Positions 1 to 12,500 of a DNA stretch of 64,000 bases are shown one piece after another. The position numbers and the translations under genes are program-made. Source of the stretch: Adiantum capillus-veneris (Eukaryota > Streptophyta > Polypodiopsida > Polypodiales > Pteridaceae). The notes under the pieces were generated by a model, which saw nothing but the letters and a program-made list of their open reading frames with translations, had not been told where the DNA came from and did not search any database. Numbering within the stretch: the stretch's first letter is position 1; every line of letters begins with the position of its first letter. The stretch is taken from positions 49,981,122 through 50,045,121 of the forward strand of contig CM043959.1 of NCBI GenBank assembly GCA_014529385.2, in the 5' to 3' direction.

Positions 1-2573
1 CCTTCTCGTTCTCAGAGTTTGATCCCTTTGTTTTAATTGGTTCTTCTACCCACTCGTGTGTAGCATCGTAATAGTGATCAGAGAAAACATGTTTCTCCTT
101 GATCATCTCAATAGATAGCATTTGGATGGGGACTATATCATAACCCTTTTCATCAAAAAAATGTGTAGGTATAGATTCATTAATACATACATCCATGAGT
201 GGCCAGAATTTGAGTTCAAACAAATGTTTAGGGAATGGTTCTGGTATGTACTCTGCATCCTTTAGATCTTTCTCCAGAACAGAGTCTTCCTTTTGTGAGA
301 TTCCCGACTGAGAAGCACCACACATCCAAATTGGAGTGTTTTCTTATATACCCATGATGGAGGTTCAATTTTTGAGTCCATTCCTGTATTGGTGTCCTCG
401 TGAAATCTTTCTAAGAATGGTCTTTCAAGCTCACTCGAGTGATTGCCCCTACTTGTTTCAAGTAGAGATAATTGTTGCCCTAATCTTGGATTAGTTGTAT
501 TTTTCTCATGAACAATCTTCCCAAGATGATTTTGTAATTGAGTTTCTTTCCAAATTCTACAATGGAAAAAGTGTGCTAGTAGTCAATCGCGAGGAGGTGA
601 CTATCACATTTTCTAGTAGGCCCATTGGTTTCTCTATCTTTCCATATTTCAATTGCAGTTTCATTTCTGTTTGTCTAAAAAATGACTTTCCCTAAGCTTC
701 CCAAACAACTTTGGTTTTTATGGCTATGCTTGCTCCATTGTCTAAAATAGCCATATTTGTTACATCATTGAGACATACATGATGGTACAGGTTTTGCCAA
801 AGAGTTGATTAATGATCGATTGTGCACTAAATTGGTGTCAACATAATGGATTATAAATTATCCACATACAAAGTCTATCTTGGCCTTTCCAAATTTGTTG
901 TTTTGCAAACGATTTATTTCTCTTCATTCTCGCCTAAGTAAGATGGTAGTGCTCCCAAGGTTTTAGCTTTTGTAGAGTCTGACTGTTTTGATCCCCAATC
1001 TCCATACAACAATTGTTCATCTAGTTTCACTTATTCTATTGGTGCTTATTTTAGAGTCCAGCTCCCATCTTTCGCTTCCCTAACTCGTTTCGAAAGCTAT
1101 TTTGGCCAATCCTCTTCAACTATCAGAACCCCATCCCATCCTTCTTCACTATCAGGAACTTCTAGTTTAGGTGGTTGTACTTCCATGTTTTCCCAATTTT
1201 TTGACATTTCCTTTTTTGAAGATTTTTCTTGTAGGACTTTGGTCTCCTCTTCTTTTGGTTCTCCTATATCTACATGCTGATTCTATTTTTCCATTAGGGC
1301 TTATGTGATTTTCACAAGTTTTTGTAAGCTTTTAATTTGGCTGCTTCCATTTCAGATGTTGGATAGTTTTCCATTGGTTTTTCAATGTTTTCACGGCTTT
1401 TAGTCCAGCTCAAAAAGCTTGCATAGCTACATTGATTGGATCATAAATTCTGTCAACCTGAGCAGATCCAGCCAATTTTGGTTTGGGTTCCTTAAAGTCT
1501 GCTGAAGGAGTCTATTTTTTTCTTCTGTCTCCTTTCATATCTTACCCTTGATTTTATTTTGCTATTTTTTTCTATTAAATTCGTATCTTTTGCGTTGTTC
1601 TTTCCGAGATTTTTTGGAGAAATTGTTGTATTTATTCAATCCATTCACGTTTTTCTGTTTGTTTTTCTATGTTTTTGCTCTAGTGATCACCACTTGAATT
1701 GGAATTATCACTTTCTCTTATGACAAACTACTCGACACCACTTGAACTATGTTTAAGGAAGTTTTCTCTTTGTTTGCCAGATTCCTAGGATAGTCCTTAG
1801 AAAAATGTCCACCCTTTCTTTCGCACGCTCCACAACGTCTCTATAGGTCTCACATTCTTATCCGGTTCAAGACAATTATTTTTTTAATGGTCATCCACTC
1901 CACAGTTTTGTGACAATTTTCACTTTTTGGTTTGGGCATTGGCTTGACCATAGGTGTCTCTCCACGTGGTTTGCACTAAAATAAACAATTGTTGTATCAA
2001 TGGGTGCTTGGCACATCAACTTGATAGGGACTGGAGTAGGTTGGTTATACCACTCTTCTTCTATCCCCATTGTTACTGAAATAGTTTCAAGATATGGAGT
2101 AATGGGTACTAGTTCATGTTCCTCAATTTGTTCCTCAGACGCCATGTACTTGATCGGTATAGATGTATTCCCTAGAAGCAGAGGTTGTTGACCTAATACT
2201 GGTTGAGGTCACTCCACATTCATCAGTGATCTTTGCATGTGTGTCATATTCGGTGAGTATCTATACATGGGTTGCCCTTGTGGCCTCATTGGCACATACT
2301 GGACATTTTCATCATACTTAGTCTTTTAATAGAACTCATTTGTCTCATGATTTGTCCATTTTCTTTCAATAGCGTACCATTTTAATTCTGTTTGTTGTCC
2401 CACAGATTGTCCTTGATTTTATCCATGCACTGCGCCTTGCATTGGCACTCTTTGCATGTTTTCATCATATCGTTCATGTGTTTAAGCATGTCTTTCATCA
2501 CATTGGCAGGAGTTGTATCTTCTCATCCTACTTGTGATGGCACAATGGATGTATTTTTATTGATTTGAGTATC
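1..2573 (-). mobile_element. Decayed Ty3-type gag relic (distal half)
   Basis: No intact frame remains. On the minus strand this stretch continues the gag remnant seen at 42663-44238: the two halves abut once the 40-kb chromovirus and one copy of its GTATC target duplication are removed. Short minus-strand pieces are Gln/Lys/Met-rich, and near 1790-1840 a Cys-x2-Cys...His-x4-like stretch (CGACERKGGHFSKD) looks like a broken gag zinc knuckle. The longest remnant (1891-2145, 84 codons) has no match that I recognise. What is seen is retroelement-like composition and continuity; assigning it to gag is inference from the better half. Positive-strand ORFs in the stretch are shadows. Confidence 0.5.
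2569..2573. repeat. Target-site duplication GTATC (left copy)
   Basis: GTATC lies directly before the TG start of the left LTR and again at 42663-42667 directly after the CA end of the right LTR. A perfect 5-bp duplication shows that the two LTRs 37 kb apart belong to one insertion. Confidence 0.93.
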
Positions 2574-3228
2574 TGTAAGGTCTCTGACCCCGATCAAAAA
2601 GAGCACCCTTGTACCATGAACTGAATATAATGGAATAAGTTACTATTTTTAGCAGTTTTCCAGATTCTGTCAGTGCCATGATGTTTAGAATGTTTTAGTG
2701 CTCCGAAATGTGAATTAAAATAATTTTTGTAAAAAAAATCCAAAAATAGTAAGTTTTTGGTCACCCGACCCGTCCAGTTCTGGTCGTCTCGAAAAACTGC
2801 ACCCGTACCCTGAATTTCAAAAAAATGCATTTTCGGACCCCGGTGGCTGCTGAATATGGCAGGTACTCGGGCCAGTACGCCTTAGTTAGAGCTTGCTATA
2901 GCAATTCTCGGCATCAAAATCCGACTCGTATGACCCGTTTTAGCCTAGAACCAATTTTCCTAAAAATTGTCTGGGGAGGTACCGGGGGCCCGAGACTGTG
3001 TGGGAACAGGTTCCAACCCACTCTAGATCAGCTTTAGCAGCTAGGGGGCACCCTCTTGCTTTGTGGGAGTCCTGGGAGAGTTTCCAAGTCAGTAACTAAG
3101 TCTTAGAGTCAGTTAAACTAGCCAACCTGACACTTGGTGAGTAGGCAACTAGACTTGCCAATGCAGTGAACTGAGTGCTCCTCCTGATGCTAATAGCAAG
3201 GCTGGTCAATTTTCAGCCTGTAGGAGCC

Positions 3229-3237
3229 TATTTAAAG
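3229..3237 (+). promoter_or_regulatory. Probable TATA box of the left LTR
   Basis: TATTTAAAG in an otherwise mixed context; the same string occurs in the right LTR at 40546-40554. A CA-repeat leader follows. Promoter role is inferred from LTR position and motif only. Confidence 0.45.
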
Positions 3238-4559
3238 GCCTGCACACACAGACACATATGCTCACACACACACAATGCACACACACACACACACCTACAC
3301 ACACTTTGAGAAGGTGCTGTCGGAACAGACACCTTTGAAGGAGAAGCAAGGAGGGAGGTGCTGTCGAATTCTCGCCTCAAGAAGCTCGATTAGATTAGAG
3401 AATCGAGAGAATTATCCGTCCTTAATCACGGTAACCACGGTCTAATTAATGCTTCTGCAAATCCTTTTCATTACCATCTAAATTTCTCGTCTATTATGCT
3501 TATTCTTGGTCGTAATTCTCTATAATCACTCTCTAAATTCTCCTTAACCATATTCTATTATGTAATCATCATCCTATAGCTGAATTATCAGCCATTCATC
3601 ACTCTTAATTAATGATTAGTGCACGATTATTAGAATTTCTCTCTCTAGGTAGCATAGAAATTAATCGGTAAGCTGGTAATTGTGTAGATTGATGAGAATC
3701 ACTCTTTCTATCACGCATTAATATTGTAGCTGATTTAGATCCATCTCTGTTATGCATTAAGATATAATTAAGGTAAGATTAATCCGTCATTACGTCTCTA
3801 AGAGGTGTTTTTTCTCACACCTATGCATGCGGTGATTCTGTACCCTCTAATTGCTAGGAAAGAGATTAATCGTACTTAATTCATCTCTCTGGTAATTCCA
3901 TTAGTGAAATCCTATTATTCTTAATCATGTAAGCCGAGTAATTATCTTTAGAGCCGGTTCCCATAGGATTATGTGTCATCCATAATGATTGCTATATGGA
4001 AAAATCTAAACCTCTCATGTAGCAGGCATTGTTTGATGTTGCTAATCTATCATTTGGCTTGTTATGACGCTTACAGACATTAGCTCTTTTCTCCAAGTTA
4101 ATTACTTGAAGTAGTGAGTTTAAAATGGCCCCGGTTAAGAGGACTCGCTTTGGTGGAGCCCACGACCACGAGGCAGGAACGAGCAAGGTGAACGGAAAGG
4201 GAAAAGCTCCCATGGAGGAACAAATACCGGCCATCTGACGGGCCATCAACGAAGAAATGGAAGAGGTAGATCATAATTTCATTCAAGTTGTTTAATTTAA
4301 CATTGCACACGTTTAGTTAGGAATGAAAATATCCCCAAACATGTTGGAGAAATCCGTCGAAAACCTCGGCATTGAATTCATTGTACGTTAAGTTCTAAAG
4401 TAGGAAGGAAATGATTGATGGGTATGCTGGTTGCAATTAGGAAAGAATTTCTGCTAGGGAAAATTTAGCTCGACATGTTCATTTTATTTCCAATGTTGAA
4501 TCAGTCCTGACCCCCCTATTGATCAGAGGGGGCAGAGTTCCTCGTTAAGGACTCTTGAA

Positions 4560-4676
4560 TCCACGATTTGCTTTCTATGCGGTGGATACCCACGACTTGC
4601 TTTCTATGCGGTGGGAACCCACGTCTTGCTTTCTATGCGGTGGGAGTGTCCATGACGTGCTTTCTATGCGGTGGAC
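4560..4676 (+). repeat. Four-copy 29-31 bp tandem repeat in the LTR
   Basis: The core CTTTCTATGCGGTGG starts at 4571, 4600, 4629 and 4660, each preceded by a CCACGACTTG-like sequence. The same block, with point differences, is in the right LTR near 41876-41992, so it predates the insertion. Function unknown. Confidence 0.85.
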
Positions 4677-5350
4677 ATACCTAGTTGTATGGGCAGCTAG
4701 GCGACAACGGGAGGAGTGAACTCTCGCTGGAGGGGGGATGTTGTACCTCCAGAACACTGGAACTTTTATGAATAAGTTTGAGTAGAATTTTTACTAGAAT
4801 TCTGTCTTGGTGTTGTTTGCAATACTGGTTGAAGGGCTGTATTAACGAACAATGTGATTCAGGAATTAAACAAGGAATCTTTATGTTGAACAACCTTTGT
4901 GGTAGTAATTAGGTGACACAAGGAAGTGTGAGTGTGGGGGTAGAAAGTGGGGGCTTGGCTCAGGTTGCCAATGCCTACGAGATGGGTGGTCCCGATTGGT
5001 CGAGGACTCTCTGTCCCCATTGTGCTTACTTCAATATTAGTAATACTCATTGCCCCTAGAGCGGTGAAATCTCGAGAGTACGTGCCTCTGAAACATGGGG
5101 AAAAAGGCACTCCAGGTTTCTCTCCTCTTGGAAGGTGGGTCTTAGGATCTCTACATAGGTTAAATCACGCTTCCCCTACGAGGTGGAGCTAGATCTCCTT
5201 GCTAGTAGGCTTGAACTCAATTCACTTTGTGATGAGAGATCGTCCGCTAGATGAACCCAGACCACTTTGTTTGCTTCCGCTATAGATCTAGTGGCCACCA
5301 GGTTTACCATCAGATCCGTTGTTGAGATGACTGGGTGGGGACCTCACACC

Positions 5351-5362
5351 TGGTATCAGAGC
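5351..5362 (+). promoter_or_regulatory. Primer-binding site (initiator Met tRNA type)
   Basis: TGGTATCAGAGC, two bases after the LTR end, is the usual plant retroelement PBS complementary to the 3' end of initiator methionine tRNA. It would prime minus-strand DNA synthesis. Confidence 0.92.
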
Positions 5363-5466
5363 TAAGCCTAGGTTAGGCTCGGAAATAAAGTCGTATTGTC
5401 TGAACATTTAAAAGGAACTGAAAGTATATAGGTAGTTGATCCGAATTCCTTGCATTGGTGTTGTAG

Positions 5467-5970
5467 GAAGACCCCGTGCTCGAATATCGAAAGTTCCAAG
5501 TGTTTGAGCTTATTTATGAGCAAGCTCGAAGATCCCCGGTTTACCAGTTCAGGCGAGATGTCATGGAGATACTGTTGAAGGCTTATACGCCACACTCCAC
5601 TCGCATTGATAGAGGATGGGAACTTGATTGGACATTTCCAGGAGGGGTTTACTATATCAACGCTCAGAAGCTAGGATGCCTGGCTACCGACTTGAAGAAG
5701 ATACGTTGGGGAGAAGAGTTGAGAGTAATAGAGATATTCTACTTGGTGCCTACACGATTGGACCAGACTGTTTCAAACAACTCCAATCAAACCATCAACG
5801 ACTGGCTCTTGGAGAAGGTCACCAACGTGATCCCAGCAAACCGAGTCAAAACCTTTGGATTACTGAAAGTGAAACTCCGGCTTGATATCCTAGTTTATTA
5901 TCCACTCAAGAATGAGTATAGGAACTATTACACGAATGAAGTAGTGCATCATGTGAATACCATCTCCTAA
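5467..5970 (+). CDS. Unassigned leader ORF between PBS and gag
   Basis: A 164-codon frame (GTG at 5476; open from just after a TAG at 5464) lies between the PBS and gag of the chromovirus. I see no domain. It is rich in aromatic and charged residues (segments such as YRKFQVFELIYEQARR and GGVYYINAQKLG), with no signal peptide or membrane segment. No ATG opens the frame near its start, so it might be entered by splicing, belong to a longer decayed gag leader, or be fortuitous. An overlapping +1-frame ORF (5628-5885) is a shadow. Element B has an ORF in the same position (57239-57632). Coding status uncertain. Confidence 0.35.
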   Translation, partial: EDPVLEYRKFQVFELIYEQARRSPVYQFRRDVMEILLKAYTPHSTRIDRGWELDWTFPGGVYYINAQKLGCLATDLKKIRWGEELRVIEIFYLVPTRLDQTVSNNSNQTINDWLLEKVTNVIPANRVKTFGLLKVKLRLDILVYYPLKNEYRNYYTNEVVHHVNTIS

Positions 5971-6181
5971 GCATATTTTATACGCAATCCATAAAGCCAT
6001 GTAATAAGCTGATCATCAGTTATCCTAAACCTTGAGGGGTTTCAATTGTAATAAATTTTCATCAATAAAGTGCTTTTTGTCTCTGAATCTCTGTCTCTTG
6101 ATAAAGTAGAATCTTGAATTTTATTTAAAGTCTTGTGTCTATTTTGAAATCCAAGTAATGTATCAAGAATTCGTATAACCC

Positions 6182-7070
6182 ATGTAGGCACCGCCTGTTG
6201 CTCTGTACTCGGTAGCACAAGAGAAGAAGCTCCTCCTTAAGCAAGCCCAACCTCCGATATTTAAGGGCGAGGGGGCAAATGTGGAAAGAGATGCAGAAGT
6301 ATGGATGGAAGCCATGGACAACTACTTTGAAGCTGCGGGGACCCAACCCGTAAATCAGACCATGCTTGCGATGTTCCGCTTGACTGGTGATGCCAAGATA
6401 TGGTGGAAGCAACATTGCAGGGACATGGATATTAAGGGATCTTCCTAGTCCTGGGAAGACATCAAAGCTGCAATAATGGGACGTTATTTACTGCCTGCCT
6501 ATAGAACCTTGAGGATGAATGAATTCTTTTCACTTCGGCAGCTGAATTCATATGTCGAAGAATACTATACAAAGTTTGTCACTCTTCGGAGATATGCTCC
6601 TAAGATGACCTTGGAACAATAGGTGGCAAGGTTCTGTCAAGGACTAGTCGATCCCCTGAATACTCAGCTGGAAGCTCTCAGACCGACGACGCTACAGGAT
6701 GCCTTGTTAAGGGCCAAACCTCTAGCTCTCGAAGTACAAAAGGCGAATCAGAACAGAAGGAATCATTGGGCAAAGAGGGCAAGGACCACTGCTTGGGATA
6801 ACAGACCAGCCAACCAAGCGTATAACCAGCGCCCTATTGTGGCTACCACCACAACTATGGAGTTCCCCGATGTTCGATGCTATGGTTGCGGCGAGCATGG
6901 ACATTACAGATCCAATTGCCTCAGGAACATTCAGGAAACCAACGCCAATGCCATACCCTTGAATACCCGTGGGCGTGGCCAAGCTGATGGAAGAGGAGGA
7001 GGAGAAAGGAAGAACAGAGGGCGAGGGCGTGGAGCTACCGCTAGAGTGAATGCCACAGTAGTACAACCAA
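6182..7070 (+). pseudogene. Chromovirus gag, broken by stops
   Basis: Reading from the ATG at 6182, the frame gives a typical Ty3 gag: a capsid region with AEVWMEAMDNYFEAAG, a tryptophan-rich GDAKIWWKQHC stretch, and an arm YVEEYYTKFVTLRRYAP, followed by an Arg/Gly-rich tail and a CCHC zinc knuckle ([14 protein letters not shown], about 6880-6921) that binds RNA. The frame is interrupted by TAG directly after the ATG (6185), TAG at 6446 and TAG at 6620. After 6620 it is open into protease-RT, so gag and pol form one frame here. Each TAG is a single C-to-T change from a Gln codon. The product would be a capsid/nucleocapsid; this copy is dead. Confidence 0.85.
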
Positions 7071-9249
7071 CTGTGGGTGACAAAGCGGTGGAGAGAGCAA
7101 CCCTACATGCTGCAATTGACAATCCCAATGGTTGCGAGCAATACGCAGTCATTCATACACCACGATCTCTCAGAGGTGAACAAGTTAACTTCCTTATAGA
7201 TTGTGGTAGTACTCTTTCATTTCTTTCACCCAGATGCATGAGGAAGCTAAAGTTAGATAAGTATCCAACAAGCAAACTAGTTGTCGAGTTAGCAAACGGC
7301 AAGGAGGTAGTATCTCAACACTATGCAGGCAAAATTGACTTTGATTTAGGGGGACACCCAACTTCTGCCCAATTTCGAACCCTACCCTTAGGATTCTTTG
7401 ATGGGATACTAGGGATGGACTGGCTAAAGAAAAATAGGGCCCACATACATTGTGCACAAGGGAACTTTACTTTTACAGATAACTTGGGTAATGAAGCCTT
7501 AATCCAGGGGGAAAATGGGAGACCTAAGGCTACTCTAGTTAAGGCCAACAGAATTTTAAAGGGACTAAGGAAGGGTCAGCAAATATATGCAGTTAAACTC
7601 AACAAGGTGGACCAATCAGATACCTCACTTCGACCAAACTGGTTGAGGGAATATGACGATGTGTTCCCAGAAGACCTTACGAATCTTCCGCCACACAGAG
7701 AGGTAGATCATGAGATTGAGACTATTCCTGGATGTGAACCTATCTCAAAAATACCCTATAAAATGTCACTTCTAGAGGCCATCGAACTCAAAGAACAGCT
7801 TAGGCAACTCATTGAGCAAGGATTCATTAGACCCAGTACTTCTCCTTGGGGTGCTCCACTTCTTTTTCAGAAAAAGAAGGACGAGACCTTAAGGCTATGC
7901 ATAGACTACCGGGGACTGAACCAGGTAACTATCAAGAACAAGTATCCAATTCCAAGGTTTGACGAACTCTTGGACAGGCTCCACGGCGCCAAAATATTTA
8001 CAAAGATTAATCTAAGGTCAGGATATTACCAAATCAGGATCAAGGAATCAGATATTCCAAAGACAGCTTGCAATACTAGGTATGGGCACTACGAATTCAC
8101 AGTAATGTCTTTTGGTCTAACAAATGCTCCTGCAAGCTTCAATCGACTTATGCAGGATATTTTCAGACCTTACCTGGATGATTTTGTCTTGGTTTTCTTT
8201 GACGACATTCTGATCTACTCTAAGAACGAGGCAGATCATGAAGAACATGTTCGCAAAGCACTTGATCTTCTTCGAAAACACCAACTTTACGCTAAAGAGA
8301 GCAAGTGCACTTTTTGCTCACCAAAAGTCAACTATCTTGGATTTGTCATATCAGCTGAGGGGATTTCAGTGGACCCAGACAAGGTCAAGGACATCATTGA
8401 TTGGCCTCAACCATCCACTGTCAGCGAAGTAAGAGGATTTCTTGGAATAACGGGATGCTACAGGATTTTTGTCAAGGACTATGCACGTATTGCTGCACCT
8501 TTGACGGAACTCCTGAAGAAAGGAATGAGGATTGAATGGAAGACCGAGCACGAGTCTAGCTTTGCTAAGCTAAAAGAGTTCTTGGTCTCGGCTCCTATTT
8601 TAAAGCTTCCAGATTTCAGCAAGGAATTTGAAGTAGCGACCGACGCTAGCAAATTTTCTCTAGGCGGAGTTCTTACTCAAGAAGAAAGACCAGTGGCATA
8701 TACTTCGCGAAAGTTGAGAGATCATGAGAAGAATTATCCTACTCATGATTTGGAACTTTTAGCAGTTATTCATGCGTTGAAGTTATGGAGACATTATCTT
8801 CTTGGGCACAAGTTTCAACTGGTTACAGACCACAAGAGATTAAAATGGATTTTACTCAACCTATTCTCAATATGCTACAACGACGATGGATAGAGATGTT
8901 ACAAGAATATGATCTTGACATAAAGTATAGACCAGGAAAGGAAAATGCAGTTGCAGATGGTCTTAGCCGAAAATCCTTTCTCGGAGCTATCTCTATTCTA
9001 AATAACCCTATCTGGGATAGAATCAAAGAAGCATCTTTGGTGGATCCAGAGTACCAATGTATAGTATCTCTAGTCGAGCAGAATAAGATACCTGAAGCTA
9101 AAGATTATTCTCTTATGGAAGGATGTATTTACTACAGACATAGACTCTGTGTACCTAGACACCCAGCTCTAAAGAAGACTATTCTGTATGAAGCACATGA
9201 TAGCCCTACATCCGGACATCCAGGCTATGCTAAGACTCTTAAGACCATA
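7071..9249 (+). pseudogene. Chromovirus pol, 5' part: protease, RT, RNase H, start of integrase
   Basis: Continuous with gag to 8893. In order: aspartic protease with FLIDCGST at about 7192 (Cys replaces the usual Ser after Asp); reverse transcriptase with the [11 protein letters not shown] active site at about 8199; RNase H with [15 protein letters not shown] at about 8630. The frame breaks near 8850 (stop at 8891) and continues +1 from about 8840 as the end of RNase H, RPGKENAVADGLSRKS, and the integrase HHCC finger start (HDSPTSGHPGYAKTLKTI). Coding similarity ends at about 9249 where the 29-kb insert begins. The other integrase half starts at 38706. Functions are those of a standard retrotransposon polyprotein; this copy is inactive. 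Confidence 0.92.
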
Positions 9250-9318
9250 TTAGGTATTTTGGTAAAAATCTCACATTATGGGAATCTCCAAATCGATCGA
9301 ATTCATGTAATTTGGGAA

Positions 9319-9339
9319 TTTTCCACTTAAAGTGGAAAA
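9319..9339. repeat. Short perfect hairpin near the left end of the insert
   Basis: TTTTCCACTT and AAGTGGAAAA are separated by one base, 70 bases inside the left border. A second small hairpin, GGTGTT/AACACC with a 4-base loop, is at 9388-9403. They could be 3' processing or end-recognition features; nothing decides this. Confidence 0.4.
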
Positions 9340-9532
9340 AATTGAGGTGTGTGGCTAGTAAATAAAGTGAAAATCTCATAGGATTGTGGTGTTGATAAAC
9401 ACCAAAAGTCAAGAGGATGTACAACACATGGATTTGAATAATAACTATAAATTACATAAAACAAAGGAAGATACAAAAAAGATTTTGTTTACAAATTGAC
9501 TAGTATAGTCACAATAGAAGCTCCACATAATT

Positions 9533-12500
9533 CTACTCCACATTTGATACCATATCTGAACTTTGATCCAAGTGTGGCTGATGTGCACGAGTGAGGCCTT
9601 CTTTGGCTTTTAGAGCATGTCTTTCTGGAATCTTTATTCTAGAAAATGGTCCTTGTTTGTTGGGTCTCCAGAACCAAACGATTGCATCTATAGTTTCCCA
9701 CACTTGTGGGTCCTTATAGTTGACAGCCCAATAACCCTTCCAACAATTACTGTAAGCTTGAGTATCTGTCATCCCACTTTTTCTCGAGCAAGGTGCCCAA
9801 TATTGAATCAAGAGTTTTCTGTAGTTTGGTGATGTAGGCTCATTATCAATGTCAAATAAAGCCATTGCAAGCCACACTGGATAGATTTCTGTGTCACTCG
9901 GAACAAGCATAAGAAAGTCACCTTGGTGCACATCAGACATAGGGTCAAACTCTTCCCTTGGCCTATCTCGTTGAGGCCCACAAAAATGATCGTTCAACTC
10001 TTCAAGGCCTAGGAATCTTTCTGCTCCTTGTTGCAAATTCATTGTAGTGCTTTGTAGGTGAGAATATTCTTGAGTTTTTGGCCAAAACATTTCATACAAG
10101 ACTCCCTCTGATATGATTGCTTTTCCAATCTCTTCAATTACCTTACTCCAATAATCTATCACGGGTCTATAATATCGCGGAATACTTGAACCATTCCCTA
10201 AATTTTTCCAAAATTTTATATAGTTCTTTAGCCCCAAAATGACTTCTTCGTGGGCCTTGACATACTCCGCCATTTGTACTAGAGGTGGATCTCCATGTGG
10301 TAACATTGGCTTGCCTTCTATGTCTGTTTTCCAAAGGCGAATACTTCCACTCCAACTTGATACACCTACATGTGCCTTATATTGCATCATTGGTGTCTCA
10401 TCCTGCATAAAGAACCTGAACTGAAGCGGTTTGGAATGTCCAACAAGTATGTCTTGTCCATCACAAAGATAGCCATCACAATATTGCTTGAAATCGGGGA
10501 TCTTTGTGAGAAAAAATGGAGCTGGAGATGAAGATGAGCTGTTTCTTAATGTATCCATCAAATGTGGCAAAGTATAGGTTTGTGTAACTCTCAACTTCTC
10601 TGAAAACCTACTAAACATGGCGTCTATGTCCTCATGTGTATGCCCAACCATTAAAAATCCCAGCTGGATGGTTTTGAAAACACCCCTTGCAACAAGCATT
10701 GACAAATAGGCAAATAAGTATCGATTTTTGTTTTCCCCTTCACAATTATCCAATTGTAGCAACAAGTTCTCTGGCAATCTGCGAAATGTTGACCCCAATT
10801 CCTCTTCTGCAATTTCTGACGACTGCACAATGGGCTCTTTTCCATCACTCAAGTTATGGTAGTCCAAAGCATCCCTTGAGTTCAAAGCATGTAGTAGTGA
10901 AATATTGCTCCTTGGAAGTCCATTTGTTACTAGATCACCAAGAGAATTCTTATCTATCCTCTCGAGGTTATGTAAACAATTAGCAATTGAGCCAATTGTA
11001 AGATTTGGATCAGCTGGCCACAAACCATTCAAGACAAAGTGTCCGTAATGAACTTCTCCATGTCCATGAGTGATCATGCCAATCAATGCCACCTGCAGAT
11101 TATATCCTGAATCCACACCCTTGGGAACAATGCGTAATCTAGGAATGGCAGTCTTCTTTTGATCCATCTTATCATGGATTATGCATACATATTTTTGTGG
11201 TTGAGTTTCTGAATACGTGCGCCATGCATAATATAGGCTTCTGCAACTCTTTTGTTGTGCCATGTGAACTTCTCTCTCCCTCAAGAGAAGAGCTCTCTCT
11301 TCAAGAGAAGGTTTAGCTTCTAACCTTCCCTTGATTGAGCTACAAATATTGCACTTAGAGAACTCACTCGTTTTTGTTAAAGTGACATGTGGGTACTCTT
11401 TGTTCCAAATTCTACCAAAAGAAGATTGGGATAGCTTCTTCTCATAGCCCATTTGGTCAAGTGTCGTGTTGATTTCACATAAAATATCCACTTGTTTGTA
11501 TGTTGATGGAATCACCAATTGAGTCTCTCTTGAGCCATCTAGCAGTGTTCTACTTCTATGTGGCATCTTCTCAGAGTTGTTTTCCACAAACTCATTTAGT
11601 AGTGCTCTTGCTAAACTAGTATGTTGAAGTCCCCTTCTCAATGTACATGTGTTCCCATGTACATATTGGCGCACACCATTTTCAAAGTTCTCCTTGTATC
11701 GATAAAATGATGTCTTTGGTATTCCATGTAGCTCATACCATGCTCTACAACAAACAATAGAGCCATTTAGCCTGAATTGGTATCGTGACTTCTCATCTTT
11801 CTGATAACATATCGAAAGAACATCATAAACATAATTAGTGCGTGATTTTTGAGACTCTCCCCAAAATTGTTGTCGTAACCTTGTCACCATATCACGATCT
11901 GCAAATTGGCAGCATTTTTGTGCACAACAATCAATGCATGATACCCTTTGAATTGATTTGTTTGAAAGGTAAAAAGTCGAAGCTGGTGCTGCTTTTGATT
12001 TTTGAGTCCTGTTCATGAAAGTGTATCGTCTCTTCCTTGACAACTGGACAACATTACTACCATCAAGTTTTTTTGCAACATTGCCATCGTTGGATACATC
12101 CTCATATGTAGCATGCATGCCATCAACAGAAACAAAGCGTTGTAATGGGCTCCCATTCAACATTGTTGTCTGCTTGATGGGCCACTTTAGCAAAGTGATG
12201 CTACCCACTTCAACCACATCATCAATGCTTGCATTTTCTCTTTCAATACCCACACCCACACAATCAGGACCAAGTTCCTGAAAGTTGACATAATCATGTG
12301 AAAATACATATAAGATGGTCCCTTCATTCATGGTTTGCATCATTGTGTCATCTTTTAAAAGGACCCTCTGATTTCTCCAAGACTCTCGAATCATTGCTTC
12401 AAATTCTGGGCTTGTCATAGGTATTTCATCTGTAACTAGAGGATCAGAATGATCATGTTCTTCATCACCATTGTAGCTTTCGTGTGGATCAATTAAGTTC

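Larger units (their letters stand above)
2574..5348 (+). repeat. Left (5') LTR of the chromovirus
   Basis: Begins TGTAAGGTCTCTGACC and ends GGGGACCTCACA. It matches 39891-42662 along its full length with scattered differences. The PBS follows two bases after the end. It contains a CA-rich microsatellite near 3240-3300 and a short tandem repeat at 4560-4676. Small ORFs inside it have no support. Confidence 0.95.

Noticed and set aside
4575-5192. Several 60-83 codon ORFs in the chromovirus LTRs
   Set aside because: Present in both LTRs only because the LTRs are copies; no domain or start context.
6722-7548. Minus-strand ORFs opposite chromovirus gag-protease
   Set aside because: Antisense shadows of a recognised coding region, with low-complexity Ser/Pro content.
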